Shown here: one piece after another, positions 1-6,336 of the stretch
How positions within the stretch are numbered: the stretch's first letter is position 1
Layout of the letters: the number at the start of each line of letters is the position of its first letter
From: Pseudomonadales bacterium
GTDB lineage: Bacteria > Pseudomonadota > Gammaproteobacteria > Pseudomonadales > UBA7239
Reading direction: 5' to 3'
Assembly (NCBI GenBank): GCA_020443005.1
Contig: JAGRJA010000011.1
Coordinates: forward strand, 1-6,690
Length of the DNA: 6,690 bases
Notes under the pieces: generated by a model
Database searches by the model: none
Told to the model about the DNA's origin: nothing
What the model saw: the letters and a program-made list of their open reading frames with translations, nothing else
Position numbers and translations under genes: made by a program

Positions 1-1157
1 AAAAAGTGGGTCGCGATGGCGTGATCACCGTTGAAGAAGGCCAAGCGCTGCAAGACGAGCTGGATGTTGTAGAAGGTATGCAGTTTGACCGTGGTTACCT
101 GTCTCCTTACTTCATCAATAATCAGGAAAATATGAGTGTTGAGCAGGAGAACCCTTACATTCTTCTGGTTGATAAAAAAGTTTCCAATATTCGCGAATTG
201 TTGCCTGTGCTTGAAGCAGTCGCAAAATCAAGCAGACCACTGGTCATTATTGCCGAAGATGTTGAAGGTGAAGCATTGGCAACACTGGTTGTGAACAACC
301 TGCGTGGTATCGTCAAAGTCGCTGCCTGTAAGGCGCCTGGTTTTGGCGACCGTCGCAAGGCCATGCTGGAAGATATTGCCATTCTTACCGGTGGTACAGT
401 GATTGCAGAGGAGGTTGGTCTTGATCTGGAATCAGCTACACTGGCGCACCTTGGTGAAGCCAAGCGTATTACCATGGACAAGGAAAACACCACGATCATT
501 GACGGCGCTGGTGAAGCTACAGCCATTCAGTCGCGCGTCAAACAGATTCGTGCCCAAATGGAAGAAACTTCCTCTGACTACGATCGTGAGAAACTGCAAG
601 AGCGCATGGCCAAACTGGCTGGCGGCGTTGCTGTTATCAAGGTTGGTGCGCCTACCGAAATGGAAATGAAAGAGAAAAAAGCCCGTGTGGAAGACGCTTT
701 GCATGCTACCCGTGCAGCGGTTGAAGAAGGTGTTGTTGCCGGTGGTGGCGTGGCACTGATTCGCGCTATTCAGGCTGCTGCTGCGACTGTACAGGGTGAC
801 AATGAAGACCAGAATAACGGTATTGCCCTGGCTTTCCGTGCAATGGAAGCACCTTTGCGCCAGATCGTCAGCAATGCGGGTGATGAGGCGTCAGTTGTAC
901 TGGATAAAGTCAAACAGGGTACAGGCAGCTTTGGTTACAACGCTGCGACAGGTGAATACGGTGATATGCTGGAGATGGGTATCCTGGATCCGGCCAAAGT
1001 TACGCGTGCTGCCTTGCAGGCTGCGGGTTCCGTTGCTGGTCTGATGATTACCACCGAGTGCATGGTCACCGATATCGAGCAGGAGAATACGCCTGCTATG
1101 CCGGATATGGGTGGCATGGGCGGTATGGGTGGTATGGGTGGTATGGGCATGATGTAA
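1..1157 (+). CDS. groEL: Chaperonin GroEL (60 kDa), 3' part, 5' end cut by window edge
   Basis: GroEL is the ATP-driven cytosolic folding chamber that works as two seven-membered rings with the GroES lid. The reading frame is open from base 3 and is already inside the gene. The first residues (KVGRDGVITVEEG) align with about residue 165 of the 548-residue E. coli protein, so the GTG at base 6 is an internal valine and not a start. The missing part is the N-terminal equatorial domain and the first part of the intermediate domain. What is present is the apical domain (including VEGMQFDRGYLSPYF and KAPGFGDRRKAML), the returning intermediate segment with the catalytic Asp in ARVEDALHATRAAVEEG, the glycine-rich VVAGGG stretch, and the C-terminal equatorial part (EYGDMLEMGILDP, ITTECMVTD). 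It ends in four GGM repeats plus GMM, the flexible tail typical of the family. groES is expected just upstream, outside the window. Identity is very secure. Confidence 0.98.
   Translation, partial: KVGRDGVITVEEGQALQDELDVVEGMQFDRGYLSPYFINNQENMSVEQENPYILLVDKKVSNIRELLPVLEAVAKSSRPLVIIAEDVEGEALATLVVNNLRGIVKVAACKAPGFGDRRKAMLEDIAILTGGTVIAEEVGLDLESATLAHLGEAKRITMDKENTTIIDGAGEATAIQSRVKQIRAQMEETSSDYDREKLQERMAKLAGGVAVIKVGAPTEMEMKEKKARVEDALHATRAAVEEGVVAGGGVALIRAIQAAAATVQGDNEDQNNGIALAFRAMEAPLRQIVSNAGDEASVVLDKVKQGTGSFGYNAATGEYGDMLEMGILDPAKVTRAALQAAGSVAGLMITTECMVTDIEQENTPAMPDMGGMGGMGGMGGMGMM
1110..1154 (+). repeat. GGM tandem repeat encoding the GroEL C-terminal tail
   Basis: Four in-frame 9-base units encode Gly-Gly-Met, followed by Gly-Met-Met and the stop. 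The units differ at third positions (ggc/ggt), so this is a protein-level repeat and not a very recent DNA expansion. The GGM tail of GroEL hangs into the folding cavity; its presence supports an intact 3' end of the gene. Confidence 0.9.
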
Positions 1158-1178
1158 GCCCCCCCAAAAAAAACCGAT

Positions 1179-1216
1179 AAAAACCGGTTGGTCTTGTAGG
1201 CCAGCCGGTTTTTTTT
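1179..1216 (+). terminator. Rho-independent terminator of groEL
   Basis: A 14-base-pair stem (1180-1193 with 1199-1212, including two G-T pairs) closes a five-base loop TTGTA and runs into eight T residues (1209-1216). It lies 22 bases after the groEL stop. The left arm begins with five A residues, so the hairpin could also give weak termination in the opposite direction. Just upstream, C7 and A8 runs (1159-1173) end in a second copy of the AAAAACCG arm, which could pair alternatively with the CGGTTTTTTTT side. Confidence 0.9.
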
Positions 1217-1218
1217 CG

Positions 1219-1238
1219 TCTGATAAAATCTGATAAAA
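1219..1238. repeat. Perfect 10-base tandem duplication
   Basis: TCTGATAAAA occurs twice in direct succession between the two terminators. It is short and non-coding and has no evident function; it probably reflects replication slippage. Confidence 0.6.
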
Positions 1239-1288
1239 GGAGGAGCTTGGGGCAGGTGCTTTTCTGCCAGCACACTGCTAGTCAGTTC

Positions 1289-1331
1289 AAAAAATACCCC
1301 CGGCACCCAGAGAGGCGGGCGGGGGCTTTTT
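1289..1331. terminator. Bidirectional terminator between convergent groEL and WS/DGAT genes
   Basis: CCCCCG (1297-1302) pairs with CGGGGG (1320-1325), and an inner CCC/GGG (1306-1308 with 1317-1319) extends the stem across a three-base bulge. On the + strand the hairpin is followed, after one C, by TTTTT (1327-1331). On the - strand it is followed, after TA, by six T residues (complement of 1289-1294). It sits 17 bases beyond the stop of the - strand acyltransferase gene, so its main task is probably to end that transcript, with a backup role for groEL. Confidence 0.8.
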
Positions 1332-1347
1332 ATGTCAAAACAATAGG

Positions 1348-2979
1348 CTAGGCCGATTTCTTTTCGCTTTCTTCTGAGCTGTCAGCCGGGGTGCTACTTT
1401 CCTTTTCTTTGGTCGTGGTTTCCTTGGCGACAACATTCAGCCTGGTTTTGGCAGCTGTTTTGGCAGAAGAAGCTGTTTTCGGGGTCGAAGCAGTTTTTGA
1501 AGATGCAGTCGATTTCGAGGAGGCCGCTTTTTTCCGCCTGACAACCTTTTTGGTTTTTTTATCAGAGGCGGCTATCAGCTCCTTGTATGAATCTTCAATA
1601 CACTGTCGATAAAATGCCGGATCCGGCATGATGTCTCTGTCACCGACAATTGTAATGGTTACGGTGCCGCAGTAACTAAACACAAGGTGAAACAGGCCTA
1701 CACCAGGCGTTAATAGCCCAAGACCATGATACTGCACCAGTTTTGCACCACAACTGTAAAGTGGGAAGTTTGGTCCGGGTACATTAGAGATGACTGTGCT
1801 GATGCCAACGGGAAGCCGTTCGGTCAGTTTGTTGTTGATGTAAAACTGCACCAGTCTCGAGGTCAGTCGTGGTGAAAACAGCCCTGCCATTTTCAGTGTA
1901 TCGACCATGGGGTTGTTCTCACCAAATTCCTTCGCTTCATTGGCGCTTTTGTGAATCGCCTTCAGGCGTTCCATCGGGTCTTCAATGTTGGTGTGAAGGC
2001 AGGCAAAAACAGAACCCAACTGGTTGTTTTCATTGGTTTCACCTCGACGCGTTCTCATGTTCAGCGGTATGCCCGTATTTAAAGGCTCTGCCGGCAGTTC
2101 ATTGTAATGCTCAAGGTATTTGCGCATGCCTCCGGCAATAACAGCCATGGCGACATCGTTAACCTTGCAGTTGGCAGCATTCTTGATTTTCTTGAATCCA
2201 TCCAGTTCAAGTAATGCCGCTTCAAATACACGGTAAGGGCCAACAGGGCGGTTGAATCGGCATTTTGGCGCATTGATTTGTGGCGCCGGGATTGTTCCCT
2301 TGGCCATTCCCCACAATGTGCGGCTGAGTTCCTTGCCGAGCCCCAATGAGCCTCTGGTAATGCTGGAGTAGTTTTTTACCCGATTCAGCAAAGCGTTGGT
2401 GCGCATGTATATGGCGGAAGGTTGGCGGTCGGGTATGGTGACAATCTCGTTTGTTTCATCTTCAATTTCATCAACCGGGTCGGGTTCCAGATCGTGCAGC
2501 GCTGACATGAAGGATGCGCCGCCGGAACCGTCGACCAGGGCATGGTGCATTTTGGTATAAACAGCAAAACAGCCTTTTGGCAGGTTGGAGATGTTGTCCA
2601 GACCTTCGATGATGTAGGCCTCCCATAATGGCCTGTTCATATCAAGAGGGCGTGCATGCAACCGGGCAATCAGTATGCAAAGCTGCCGCCAGTCACCGGG
2701 TTGAGGCAGGGCGATGTGGCGCAGGTGGAATTCGACATCGAAGTTGGCATCCTTTACCCAGTAAGGCTTGTCGTGACCGCCCGGCACCTGCACAAGGCGG
2801 GTACTGAACAACGGCAGTTTGTTCAGCTTTTGCTCAAAACGGGCAATAACATCCTTGAAGCGGACGAAGCTGCCTGGCGCTGTCGATGGGTCGTAGATCC
2901 CCATCCCGCCAATGTGTTGGGGGGTGGTGGCGTGCTCCAGATTGATAAAAGCCGAATCGAGTATCCCTAGTTGTTTCAT
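1348..2979 (-). CDS. Wax ester synthase/acyl-CoA:diacylglycerol acyltransferase (WS/DGAT family) with Lys/Ala-rich C-terminal tail
   Basis: This 543-residue protein belongs to the bacterial WS/DGAT family, which joins acyl-CoA to fatty alcohols or diacylglycerol to make wax esters or triacylglycerol, usually at the inner face of the membrane or on lipid droplets. The sequence shows the catalytic HHxxxDG motif as HHALVDG (residues 145-151), the conserved PLW (117-119), the ND motif in KVNDVAMAVIAGG (N274, D275), and SNVPGP (398-403) in the C-terminal domain. The family fold ends near residue 471, close to the usual length of about 460-480. After it comes a tail of about 72 residues rich in Lys, Ala, Ser and Thr, with four six-residue repeats and an acidic Ser/Glu end. 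The ATG is preceded by GGAGAG at proper spacing (complement of 2984-2989). The gene is convergent with groEL and separated by 342 bases from the gene upstream, so it is probably a single transcription unit. The preferred product, wax ester or triacylglycerol, cannot be told from sequence. Confidence 0.93.
   Translation of the reverse strand: MKQLGILDSAFINLEHATTPQHIGGMGIYDPSTAPGSFVRFKDVIARFEQKLNKLPLFSTRLVQVPGGHDKPYWVKDANFDVEFHLRHIALPQPGDWRQLCILIARLHARPLDMNRPLWEAYIIEGLDNISNLPKGCFAVYTKMHHALVDGSGGASFMSALHDLEPDPVDEIEDETNEIVTIPDRQPSAIYMRTNALLNRVKNYSSITRGSLGLGKELSRTLWGMAKGTIPAPQINAPKCRFNRPVGPYRVFEAALLELDGFKKIKNAANCKVNDVAMAVIAGGMRKYLEHYNELPAEPLNTGIPLNMRTRRGETNENNQLGSVFACLHTNIEDPMERLKAIHKSANEAKEFGENNPMVDTLKMAGLFSPRLTSRLVQFYINNKLTERLPVGISTVISNVPGPNFPLYSCGAKLVQYHGLGLLTPGVGLFHLVFSYCGTVTITIVGDRDIMPDPAFYRQCIEDSYKELIAASDKKTKKVVRRKKAASSKSTASSKTASTPKTASSAKTAAKTRLNVVAKETTTKEKESSTPADSSEESEKKSA
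1444..1515 (-). repeat. Four 18-base units encoding a Lys-Thr-Ala-Ser hexapeptide repeat in the WS/DGAT tail
   Basis: Residues 489-512 read KSTASS, KTASTP, KTASSA, KTAAKT, which puts a lysine every six residues. The 18-base units are similar but not identical; each begins AAA followed by a Ser or Thr codon on the coding strand. The pattern resembles the basic low-complexity tails of histone-H1-like and PhaF/AlgP-type bacterial proteins. That likeness is compositional and does not prove common descent. Confidence 0.8.
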
Positions 2980-3079
2980 GCTGCTCTCCAGTGTTAGTCA
3001 CATCTTCCTTAAAAACGGGCGGGGGATTGTACAGTAAGTGTCTTAATTTTGCTATCAATTCACCGATTTGGTGCAAAAA

Positions 3080-3133
3080 TGGCACAACAGCGAGTTCCCC
3101 CTCAACTGTCTTGCTGCTGCATAAATTGTGCCA
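3080..3133. repeat. 8-base inverted repeat (TGGCACAA / TTGTGCCA) flanking the predicted start of transcription
   Basis: TGGCACAA at 3080-3087 is the exact reverse complement of TTGTGCCA at 3126-3133, with 38 bases between. The right arm overlaps the -24 element of the putative sigma-54 promoter. The left arm is also part of a smaller palindrome, GTGC-N7-GCAC (3071-3085). It could be a regulator site or chance. Confidence 0.4.
3118..3133 (-). promoter_or_regulatory. Putative sigma-54 (RpoN) promoter for the WS/DGAT gene
   Basis: The - strand reads TGGCACAATTTATGCA. Compared with the sigma-54 consensus TGGCACG-N4-TTGCW it matches the whole TGGCAC -24 block and the TGCA of the -12 block, with the required ten bases between the GG and GC pairs; two positions differ. 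A transcript would start near 3106 and have a leader of about 127 bases before the ATG at 2979. No activator site was identified. Chance matches to this consensus occur, so position and spacing support the site but do not prove it. Confidence 0.55.
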
Positions 3134-3321
3134 AATAGGTGTAAGTCGTTTTTCAAGTTGCTATTAAAACTTCTTAAAGACAACCCCGCCAGCTTCTATT
3201 GAAACATGAATTTCACAGCGTTTATTTGAGATTTGTCCGAAATTTATAAAATGCCTGAATTTTTCATATCGTATGTCGACCGGTTGTTTTCAATACGGGT
3301 TCTTTCGGGAACTGTTAGTGC

Positions 3322-3786
3322 TTAATAAGCGACATCGAGTTTACGGTGGTCCCATGAAACAACTTTTTCAGGCTTAACCAGGATAACGGTTTTCTTTTTA
3401 CTCATTTCCCGGGTGAATTCCTCGGCTTGCTCCGGAGTGACTCCCGGTTGATTGCGTACCACAACATCCACATGCAATGCATGTACGGTGTCGTAATCAT
3501 CAACAAGCTCGGCATCACAATTGAATGTCACACCCCGGAGCTCATTGTATTCGGTGCCATCTTCCAGTAACACTGCTATTTTGGGGTTGCGTTTCAGGTT
3601 TACTATTTTCTGTGACTTGGTGAAAGTCTCCAGAACAATCTTGCCATCGTGTACGGCAAACCACATGGTCGTAAGGTGAGGGCTGCCATCCTTGTTGATA
3701 GTACATACCTGAATGCTTTTTTGGGTTTCGATGAAATCCCACATTTCCTGATCACTCATTCTGATCATGTCGCGTCGCTTGGCCAT
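3322..3786 (-). CDS. PPOX-class (pyridoxamine 5'-phosphate oxidase-like) split beta-barrel flavin/F420-binding protein
   Basis: The 154-residue product has the pattern of the small PNPOx-like FMN-binding split-barrel family. After a short N-terminal helix come the strand-turn-strand TINKDGSPHLTTMWF (29-43) and the segment TFTKSQKIVNLKRNPKIAVL (54-73), whose basic residues in relatives contact the cofactor phosphate. The C-terminal strand contains SWDHRKL (144-150), a common ending in PPOX-class proteins annotated as probable F420- or flavin-dependent enzymes. Length is normal for the family. It is too divergent to be called PdxH, and neither substrate nor cofactor choice can be read from sequence. 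The chosen ATG has GGAGC seven bases upstream (GGAG followed by CAAAG), favouring it over the in-frame ATGs at codons 7 and 10. It starts 39 bases after the ychF stop with no terminator between, so it is probably the last gene of the pth-ychF unit. Confidence 0.82.
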   Translation of the reverse strand: MAKRRDMIRMSDQEMWDFIETQKSIQVCTINKDGSPHLTTMWFAVHDGKIVLETFTKSQKIVNLKRNPKIAVLLEDGTEYNELRGVTFNCDAELVDDYDTVHALHVDVVVRNQPGVTPEQAEEFTREMSKKKTVILVKPEKVVSWDHRKLDVAY

Positions 3787-3825
3787 CTTTGCTCCATCTA
3801 GGGTTTGGTTACTTTGAAAAGTTGT

Positions 3826-4917
3826 CTATACATTAAACAGAAAGTGAATCACATCGCCATCCTTGACTATATATTCCTTGCCTTCCTTGCGCTGTTTGCC
3901 AGCGGCTTTTGCACCAGCTTCACCCTTGTATTCAATGAAATCAGCATAACTGATAACTTCGGCGCGAATAAAACCTTTTTCAAAGTCTGTATGGATTTTG
4001 CCTGCTGCCTGGGGAGCCGTCGCTCCAAGGGGAATGGTCCACGCCCTGACTTCCTTGACGCCGGCCGTGAAATAGGTGTGAAGCCCCAATAACTGATAGC
4101 CGGCCCGGATCACCCGATTCAATCCAGCCTCTTTCATACCCAGTTCCTCAAGGAATTCAGCTTTTTCATCTTCCTCAAGCTCTGCAATTTCTGATTCGAG
4201 CTTGTTGCAGACGGGCACGACAATCGCATTTTCTGTTTCTGCTATTTTTCTGACAGTATCGAGATGCGGATTGTTTTCAAAGCCGTCTTCATCGACATTG
4301 GCAATATACATGGTAGGTTTGATAGTGAGCAGGTGAAGTCGTTCCAGTAACACCAGCTCGTCTTCATTGAGTGACATTGAGCGTATGGGTTGCGCTTCAT
4401 TGAGTGCAGGCATGATTTTTTCCAGCAGGGCCTTCATGGCGATAGCTTCTTTATCACCCCCTTTTGCATTTCGACTAAAGCGTTGCAGGGCTTTTTCAGC
4501 TGTTTCCAGATCCGAAAGCGCCAGTTCGGTATTGATAACAGCAATGTCGGAAGCGGGGTCAATCGTGTTGGCAACATGAATGACATTTTCATTGTCAAAG
4601 CAGCGTACAACATGGGCGATGGCATCGGTTTCCCTGATGTTCGCCAGAAACTGGTTGCCCAGCCCCTCCCCTCTGGAGGCACCGGCGACGAGCCCGGCAA
4701 TATCGACAAACTCCATGGTTGTCGGAATCACCTTTTCCGGTTTCACTATATTGGCCAGTGCATTTTGTCTGGGGTCGGGAACAGGCACTATGCCGGAGTT
4801 GGGCTCAATAGTGCAAAAGGGGAAGTTTTCAGCATCAATCCCGGCTTTGGTTAAGGCATTGAACAGTGTGGACTTGCCAACATTTGGCAAGCCGACGATA
4901 CCACATTTGAAGCCCAT
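3826..4917 (-). CDS. ychF: Redox-regulated ATPase YchF (Obg-related, OLA1 family)
   Basis: The 363-residue protein has the full length of YchF, a universally conserved P-loop NTPase that associates with ribosomes and, in studied members, prefers ATP over GTP and affects oxidative-stress tolerance. Visible motifs are the P-loop GLPNVGKST (9-17), the switch region NFPFCTIEPN (31-40), G3 DIAGL (72-76) with a hydrophobic residue where Ras has its catalytic Gln, and SRGEGLGNQFL (81-91). In place of the GTP-specific NKxD is NVDE (207-210), which fits the relaxed or ATP specificity. A helical insertion lies around 130-200 and the C-terminal TGS domain runs from about 278 to 361, ending DGDVIHFLFNV. 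GGAGA stands upstream of the ATG (complement of 4925-4929). It follows pth by 25 bases, an order shared with E. coli and pseudomonads, and is very likely co-transcribed with it. Confidence 0.97.
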   Translation of the reverse strand: MGFKCGIVGLPNVGKSTLFNALTKAGIDAENFPFCTIEPNSGIVPVPDPRQNALANIVKPEKVIPTTMEFVDIAGLVAGASRGEGLGNQFLANIRETDAIAHVVRCFDNENVIHVANTIDPASDIAVINTELALSDLETAEKALQRFSRNAKGGDKEAIAMKALLEKIMPALNEAQPIRSMSLNEDELVLLERLHLLTIKPTMYIANVDEDGFENNPHLDTVRKIAETENAIVVPVCNKLESEIAELEEDEKAEFLEELGMKEAGLNRVIRAGYQLLGLHTYFTAGVKEVRAWTIPLGATAPQAAGKIHTDFEKGFIRAEVISYADFIEYKGEAGAKAAGKQRKEGKEYIVKDGDVIHFLFNV

Positions 4918-4942
4918 TTCTTTGTCTCCAGTATTTTGTCAG

Positions 4943-5521
4943 CTATTTGAGGGAATGCAGATCTCGGGTGGCTTTTTCCCAGTCGCCCTTGATCAGGTCA
5001 GGTATCACGCGAAGGGCGTCTTCCATGCTCTGCCTGATAAGTAGTTGCTCGTCCGGGGGCGGTTTCTTTAATACATAGCTGCTGACTTGCCTGGCCTGTC
5101 CGGGGTGGCCAATGCCAATTCTCAGACGCAAAAAACCGTTGTTGTTGCCCAGGCTTGAAATGATATCCCTGAGACCGTTGTGTCCGCCGTGTCCGCCCGC
5201 CTTTTTCAAACGAGCGGTGCCGGGTGCCAGATCCAGCTCGTCGTGAACGACAAGTATTTCATCCGTTTCAATACGGTAGAAATTACTGAGTGCCGCGACA
5301 GCCTGGCCACTTCTGTTCATGTAGGTGCCAGGCAGAAGCAGTCGAATGGCTTGATGGTGAATGGTGGCAGTGGCTGTCATGCCAAAGAAGCGGTCTTCTT
5401 TTTTAAAATGGCCACCAAATTGCTCGGCAAGAGCGATTACAAAGTCTTCACCGGCGTTATGACGCGTGTGTTCGTATTCCTTTCCCGGATTGCCCAGCCC
5501 GATGATTGCTTTTATAGCCAT
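4943..5521 (-). CDS. pth: Peptidyl-tRNA hydrolase
   Basis: Pth cleaves the ester bond of peptidyl-tRNAs released early from ribosomes, recycling tRNA; it is normally essential in bacteria. Counting from the ATG at 5521, the protein has 192 residues and keeps the family's key residues: N11 (GLGNPG), catalytic H21 (TRHNAG), N69 (YMNRSG), D94 (HDELDL) and N115 (GGHNGL), matching E. coli Asn10, His20, Asn68, Asp93 and Asn114 after removal of Met. The frame extends two codons upstream to a TTG at 5527 (giving MTMAIK), which cannot be excluded; the ATG is preferred because its N-terminus MAIKAIIGLGNPG fits the family. Neither start has a purine-rich ribosome binding site: the upstream bases are the U-tract of a terminator hairpin. 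The gene lies between rplY and ychF, the usual gammaproteobacterial order. Confidence 0.96.
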   Translation of the reverse strand: MAIKAIIGLGNPGKEYEHTRHNAGEDFVIALAEQFGGHFKKEDRFFGMTATATIHHQAIRLLLPGTYMNRSGQAVAALSNFYRIETDEILVVHDELDLAPGTARLKKAGGHGGHNGLRDIISSLGNNNGFLRLRIGIGHPGQARQVSSYVLKKPPPDEQLLIRQSMEDALRVIPDLIKGDWEKATRDLHSLK

Positions 5522-5534
5522 AGTCAATACAAAT

Positions 5535-5584
5535 AAAAAAGCCAGAATGGGTAGTAGGGGTTTCTGCTACCGTTTTCTGGCTTT
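5535..5584 (-). terminator. Rho-independent terminator or attenuator between rplY and pth
   Basis: On the - strand, AAAGCCAGAA pairs with TTCTGGCTTT (5575-5584 with 5538-5547), and an inner GGTAG pairs with CTACC (5567-5571 with 5550-5554) across a small interior loop. A run of six T residues (complement of 5535-5540) follows directly. It starts 23 bases after the rplY stop and its T-run ends 13 bases before the pth ATG. It probably ends most rplY transcripts while letting a fraction continue into pth-ychF. Confidence 0.88.
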
Positions 5585-5607
5585 GAAGGTTGTTGTCTTC
5601 AGAAAGA

Positions 5608-6246
5608 TTACTCTTCGTCAGTACCCTCTTCGGAAGAAGCACCGTCCTCATCGTCTGCCTTGGTGCCTTTGATCTTGTGTACATTGGCAACCGGAAGGTC
5701 ATGATCCTCGCCGTGTGACAAGTCGACAGATTCAACACCCTCAGGCAACTTGAGGTCTGAAATGTGCACTGTACTGTCGAGTTCAACATCTTTCATGTCG
5801 ACTTCAATGAATTCGGGAATATTTCTGGGAAGGCAAATAATTTCCAGATCTGTCATATTGTGGCTGATAACACCACCCTGCTGTTTGACACCGATACAGG
5901 TTTCCTGGTTGATAAAGTGCAGGGGCACCCGAAGGGTGATTTTTGTGCCTTTGACAACACGCATGAAATCAAGGTGGATGATCTGGTTTTTTGCCGGGTG
6001 ACGCTGTACAGCTTTAAGAATCACATTTTCGCTCTCGTTGTCGATATTCAGGTCGAGAATATGCGAGTAGACAGCTTCATTTTCCAGTGATTTCATCACA
6101 TCCTTATGAGCCAGTGTGATGTTTTTGGGAGGTTCATTGCCGCCATAGACAATGGCGGGAACAAGGCCGGCGTTACGACGCAGGCGGCGGCTCGCACCTT
6201 TCCCTGTGTCTGTTCTGGCTTGTGCATTTAAAGTGAACTCGGACAT
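5608..6246 (-). CDS. rplY: 50S ribosomal protein L25, long form (TL5/Ctc family)
   Basis: L25 binds 5S rRNA in the central protuberance of the 50S subunit. The 212-residue product is the long two-domain form: an N-terminal 5S-rRNA-binding beta-barrel (about 1-93, with the basic TGKGASRRLRRNAGLVPAIVYG at 14-35 and HLDFMRV at 91-97) and a C-terminal domain (about 100-192, including LPEGVESVDLSHGEDH). E. coli L25 has only the first domain (about 94 residues). The protein ends in a strongly acidic tail from about residue 198 (DDEDGASSEEGTDEE), which is common in the long form. AGGAGAC lies a few bases before the ATG (complement of 6251-6257). It sits 108 bases after prs and ahead of pth, as in pseudomonads. 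Confidence 0.97.
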   Translation of the reverse strand: MSEFTLNAQARTDTGKGASRRLRRNAGLVPAIVYGGNEPPKNITLAHKDVMKSLENEAVYSHILDLNIDNESENVILKAVQRHPAKNQIIHLDFMRVVKGTKITLRVPLHFINQETCIGVKQQGGVISHNMTDLEIICLPRNIPEFIEVDMKDVELDSTVHISDLKLPEGVESVDLSHGEDHDLPVANVHKIKGTKADDEDGASSEEGTDEE

Positions 6247-6301
6247 GTTTGTCTCCTGGTTCTATCGCCTTTACGCCTGCGACCGGAGCAGAGGCGGGGT
6301 T

Positions 6302-6336
6302 AAAAAAACCTGAACCCGGTAATGATATCGGGCAGG
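6302..6336 (-). terminator. Rho-independent terminator after prs
   Basis: On the - strand CCTG-CCCG (complement of 6329-6336) pairs with CGGG-TT-CAGG (complement of 6309-6318), leaving a two-base bulge and a ten-base loop, then seven T residues (complement of 6302-6308). It begins 18 bases after the prs stop. The stem is shorter than the rplY-pth one, so partial readthrough into rplY is likely; I could not find a clear promoter in the 55 bases between this hairpin and the rplY start. Confidence 0.78.

Larger units (their letters stand above)
2980..3321. other. Intergenic region without a credible gene (342 bases)
   Basis: Both flanking genes are on the - strand. The region is AT-rich compared with the genes. 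It contains the GGAGAG ribosome binding site of the WS/DGAT gene (2984-2989), a sigma-54-like promoter (3118-3133) and an 8-base inverted repeat (3080-3087 and 3126-3133). In the half nearest the PPOX gene (about 3140-3321) I see no RNA gene, no strong terminator and no convincing sigma-70 promoter. Confidence 0.7.

Noticed and set aside
6..8. GTG at base 6 as the start of the chaperonin gene
   Set aside because: The frame is open upstream to the window edge and the protein aligns from about residue 165 of GroEL, so this is an internal valine codon.
935..1306. 123-codon - strand frame across the groEL end and both terminators
   Set aside because: It runs antisense through the GGM repeats and through strong terminator hairpins, with no family signature.
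3026..3058. Possible sigma-70 promoter (TTGATA and TACAAT, - strand) before WS/DGAT
   Set aside because: The spacer is 21 bases, well beyond the usual 16-18, and there is no proper extended -10; the sigma-54 match is better.
2834..3085. 83-codon - strand frame spanning the WS/DGAT start region
   Set aside because: It overlaps the acyltransferase N-terminus in another frame, lacks a recognisable domain and has low-information composition; it is a shadow.
3298..3312. Small hairpin GTTC-N6-GAAC just after the PPOX gene as its terminator
   Set aside because: The stem has only four base pairs plus one possible wobble, and no T-run follows on the - strand.
2980..3321. Possible small RNA gene or remnant gene in the 342-base gap
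   Set aside because: No tRNA-like structure, no strong hairpin with T-run and no frame with recognisable protein similarity was found.
4390..4854. 154-codon + strand frame opposite ychF
   Set aside because: It lies wholly antisense within a well-conserved gene and resembles nothing known.
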